The notes below the pieces were generated by a model, which was not told where the DNA came from, did not search any database, and saw only the letters and a program-made list of their open reading frames with translations. The translations under genes were made by a program, and so were the position numbers. This document shows positions 62,365 to 64,000 of a stretch of 64,000 nucleotides of DNA, piece by piece (positions within the stretch are counted from its first letter, which is position 1; each line of letters starts with the position of its first letter). The DNA comes from Pedobacter psychrodurus (GTDB lineage: Bacteria; Bacteroidota; Bacteroidia; Sphingobacteriales; Sphingobacteriaceae). The stretch covers positions 1 through 64,000 of the forward strand of contig NZ_SJSO01000004.1 of NCBI RefSeq assembly GCF_004331735.1, read 5' to 3'.

Positions 62365-63876
62365 TTATTCTTTTAAAAGTTTAATCTGGTAGAGATCTTT
62401 CCGCCTGTCTTTTAAAATCTTTACGGTTCCGTAATGATGCAGCTCATCCAATAAATGCAGATCGACATCTACTACCAGTACCATCTCCGTATTCGGTGTA
62501 GCCTCGGCTTTAATTGCATTAGTAGGAAAAGCAAAATCGGATGGTGTAAAAACTGCCGATTGAGCAAACTGGATGTCCATGTTGTTTACTTTAGGTAAAT
62601 TGCCTACGCAGCCTGCAATGGCTACATAACATTCGTTTTCTATTGCCCGTGCCTGTGCGCAATGGCGAACACGTGTATAACCGTTTTGCGTATCGGTTAG
62701 GAATGGTACAAATAAAATCTGCATACCCTGATCGGCATATATGCGGCTCAATTCAGGGAATTCTACGTCATAACAAATCAAGATACCTACTTTACCACAA
62801 TCGGTATCGAAAACCTGAACTTTATCGCCACCGATCATGCCGTAATATTTTTGCTCATTTGGTGTGATGTGGATTTTTCTATATTCATCTATTTTACCGG
62901 TGCGGTGGCAGAGGTAGGTAGCGTTATAAAGTTTTCCATCCTCCAATAATGGCATACTACCTGTAATGATATTTACATTATAACTTAGCGCATATTCATG
63001 CATTTTCTGTACAATCTCTTCTGTTTTTTCGGCTAGTTTTCGCATAGCCTCAATTTCGGGTAAGTGGTTGTAAGGCTGTAATAAAGGAGTATTAAATAGC
63101 TCAGGGAACATAATAAAATCCGATTTGTATCCGCTCAGTGCATCAACAAAAAATTCTACCTGCTCATAAAATGCATCCATATTTGGAAATAAGCGCATTT
63201 CCCATTGCACCAAACCTAAACGGATGGTCATTGCCGAACGGGCTGAAGCAACAACTCCCTGGTAGTATATATTGTTCCATTCAATTAAGGTGGCATATTC
63301 TTTTGATTCTTTATCGCCAGGTAAATAATTCTTTAATACTTTTCTTACGTGAAAATCATTCGAAATCTGAAAAGTAAGCGTTGGGTCGTAAATTTCTTTC
63401 GCTTTTACCTTGTCTATATATTGCCTCGGACTCAACTGCTCTGCATATTGATGGTAACCGGGAATTCTGCCGCCTGCAATAATGCTTTTAAGGTTAAGAC
63501 TTTCACAGAGTTCTTTCCTGGCCTCGTACAATCTTCTTCCTAACCGTAGTCCACGGTAATCAGGGTGTACGAAAATTTCGATGCCGTAAAGTGTATCGCC
63601 ATTGGGATCGTGTGTTGTAAAAGAGTAATCACCAGTAATCAATTTATAGGTGTGCCGATCGCCGTATTCATCATATTGTACAATAATGGCCAATGAACAG
63701 GCCACAACTTTGTCGTCAACAGCGATGCAGAGCTGTCCTTCAGGGAAAATATTTAAAAGTTTTGCGATACTCGATTTTGGCCAGATGGAACCACCCATAC
63801 TGTCATAAGCCTGGAGCATTGATTCTTTAAGATCTTCGTAATCTTCGAGCGTTAGTTTACGTAATTCAATATTCAT
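62365..63876 (-). CDS. GNAT acetyltransferase-carbon-nitrogen hydrolase fusion
   Basis: 503 aa from the ATG ending at 63876; a longer reading adds 9 doubtful residues. N-terminal GNAT domain (~1-165) with GIEIFVHPDYRGLRLGRRLY (motif A, acetyl-CoA binding). C-terminal nitrilase domain (~215-500) with the catalytic triad: Glu in FPELFN, Lys in EYRKIHI and Cys in GILICYDVEFPE. This fusion is known in Bacteroidota; it may acetylate and hydrolyse amide compounds, possibly polyamine or amino-acid derivatives. The substrate is not evident. Confidence 0.9.
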   Translation of the reverse strand: MNIELRKLTLEDYEDLKESMLQAYDSMGGSIWPKSSIAKLLNIFPEGQLCIAVDDKVVACSLAIIVQYDEYGDRHTYKLITGDYSFTTHDPNGDTLYGIEIFVHPDYRGLRLGRRLYEARKELCESLNLKSIIAGGRIPGYHQYAEQLSPRQYIDKVKAKEIYDPTLTFQISNDFHVRKVLKNYLPGDKESKEYATLIEWNNIYYQGVVASARSAMTIRLGLVQWEMRLFPNMDAFYEQVEFFVDALSGYKSDFIMFPELFNTPLLQPYNHLPEIEAMRKLAEKTEEIVQKMHEYALSYNVNIITGSMPLLEDGKLYNATYLCHRTGKIDEYRKIHITPNEQKYYGMIGGDKVQVFDTDCGKVGILICYDVEFPELSRIYADQGMQILFVPFLTDTQNGYTRVRHCAQARAIENECYVAIAGCVGNLPKVNNMDIQFAQSAVFTPSDFAFPTNAIKAEATPNTEMVLVVDVDLHLLDELHHYGTVKILKDRRKDLYQIKLLKE

Positions 63877-64000
63877 AATGTTTGATTTGTATTTAATGAA
63901 CACAGAATGAAGTCAAATGTTCAAAAGGATTTTATTTTTTCAGCAGATCGTCATTGCGAACTGAAGTAGAAGGGTTTGGGTTGTATGAAGAAATCTTAAA
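63877..64000. repeat. Upstream region with partial dispersed repeat
   Basis: Upstream of the GNAT-nitrilase gene. From 63950 on, CGTCATTGCGAACTGAAGTA and the final GAAGAAATCTT are a degenerate copy of the CGTCATTGCGAGG...GAAGCAATCT repeat seen near 20957. The promoter of the fusion gene should lie here but is not clear. The window ends within the repeat. Confidence 0.6.

Noticed and set aside
1-64000. tRNA genes, rRNA genes, CRISPR arrays, prophage modules or conjugation genes
   Set aside because: No cloverleaf-like sequence, regularly spaced repeat array, structural phage gene or transfer gene was seen on reading; a tRNAscan or CRISPR search would be the formal check.

Overview
The window comes from a Bacteroidota chromosome, most likely a Sphingobacteriaceae member close to Pedobacter. 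The support is indirect: low GC, TAnnTTTG-type -7 boxes, GLPGLI and beta-barrel receptor pairs, LytTR regulators paired with LytS-like kinases, a SpmA-SpmB fusion, DUF3857 transglutaminase proteins and a GNAT-nitrilase fusion. I saw no rRNA, tRNA or CRISPR array, and no prophage or plasmid backbone. Most of the window is ordinary core chromosome with short intergenic repeats.

Layout. 1-1520 is a mobile-element graveyard: the 3' end of a group II intron, then a decayed IS3-type element that was hit by a 293-bp MITE-like insertion with a clean 9-bp target duplication. 1542-3337 holds a C10 (streptopain-like) cysteine protease lipoprotein coupled to a small lipoprotein. 4265-20825 is a long minus-strand run: SpmAB, an S9 peptidase, pyrG-yidC, an outer-membrane receptor with a GLPGLI protein, a DinB protein, kdsB, a deoxynucleoside kinase and trpS. 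21339-32205 is mixed-strand housekeeping: PlsC, GatC, an ABC ATPase, a PduO cobalamin adenosyltransferase, small proteins, ispD, queA, an ABC permease, an aminotransferase, a CDF transporter, a Nudix protein and bioA. A pair of inverted dispersed repeats brackets about 6.7 kb of this part.

32434-39576 carries an AHSA1/VOC pair with a broken ArsR regulator, MmcQ, an exonuclease-GIY-YIG fusion, and a two-component cluster of one LytS-like kinase flanked by two LytTR regulators. 40329-42597 is a compact light/B12-type carotenoid unit: a CarH-like MerR regulator that keeps the W-x9-EH signature, phytoene synthase and IPP isomerase. 42891-45737 is accessory: a KTSC protein, a membrane gene stopped by one in-frame TAG, repeats, a Flavo-1-like RNA candidate and a HipA_2-DUF3037 pair. 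45881-63876 holds an Upf1-like helicase, a response-regulator relic, topoisomerase III, an L,D-transpeptidase, an SDR-DUF2867 protein, two tandem DUF3857/transglutaminase proteins (one lacking the catalytic Cys), a DnaQ-type exonuclease, an M1 peptidase, queG and a GNAT-nitrilase fusion.

Functional links. queA and queG are the last steps of queuosine synthesis. The PduO enzyme would make the adenosylcobalamin that a CarH-like regulator senses. pyrG-yidC and trpS-dNK-DUF5808-kdsB look like operons. The best candidates for less-studied biology are the HipA_2-DUF3037 module, the CarH-like unit, the C10 protease with its lipoprotein partner, and the active/inactive transglutaminase pair.
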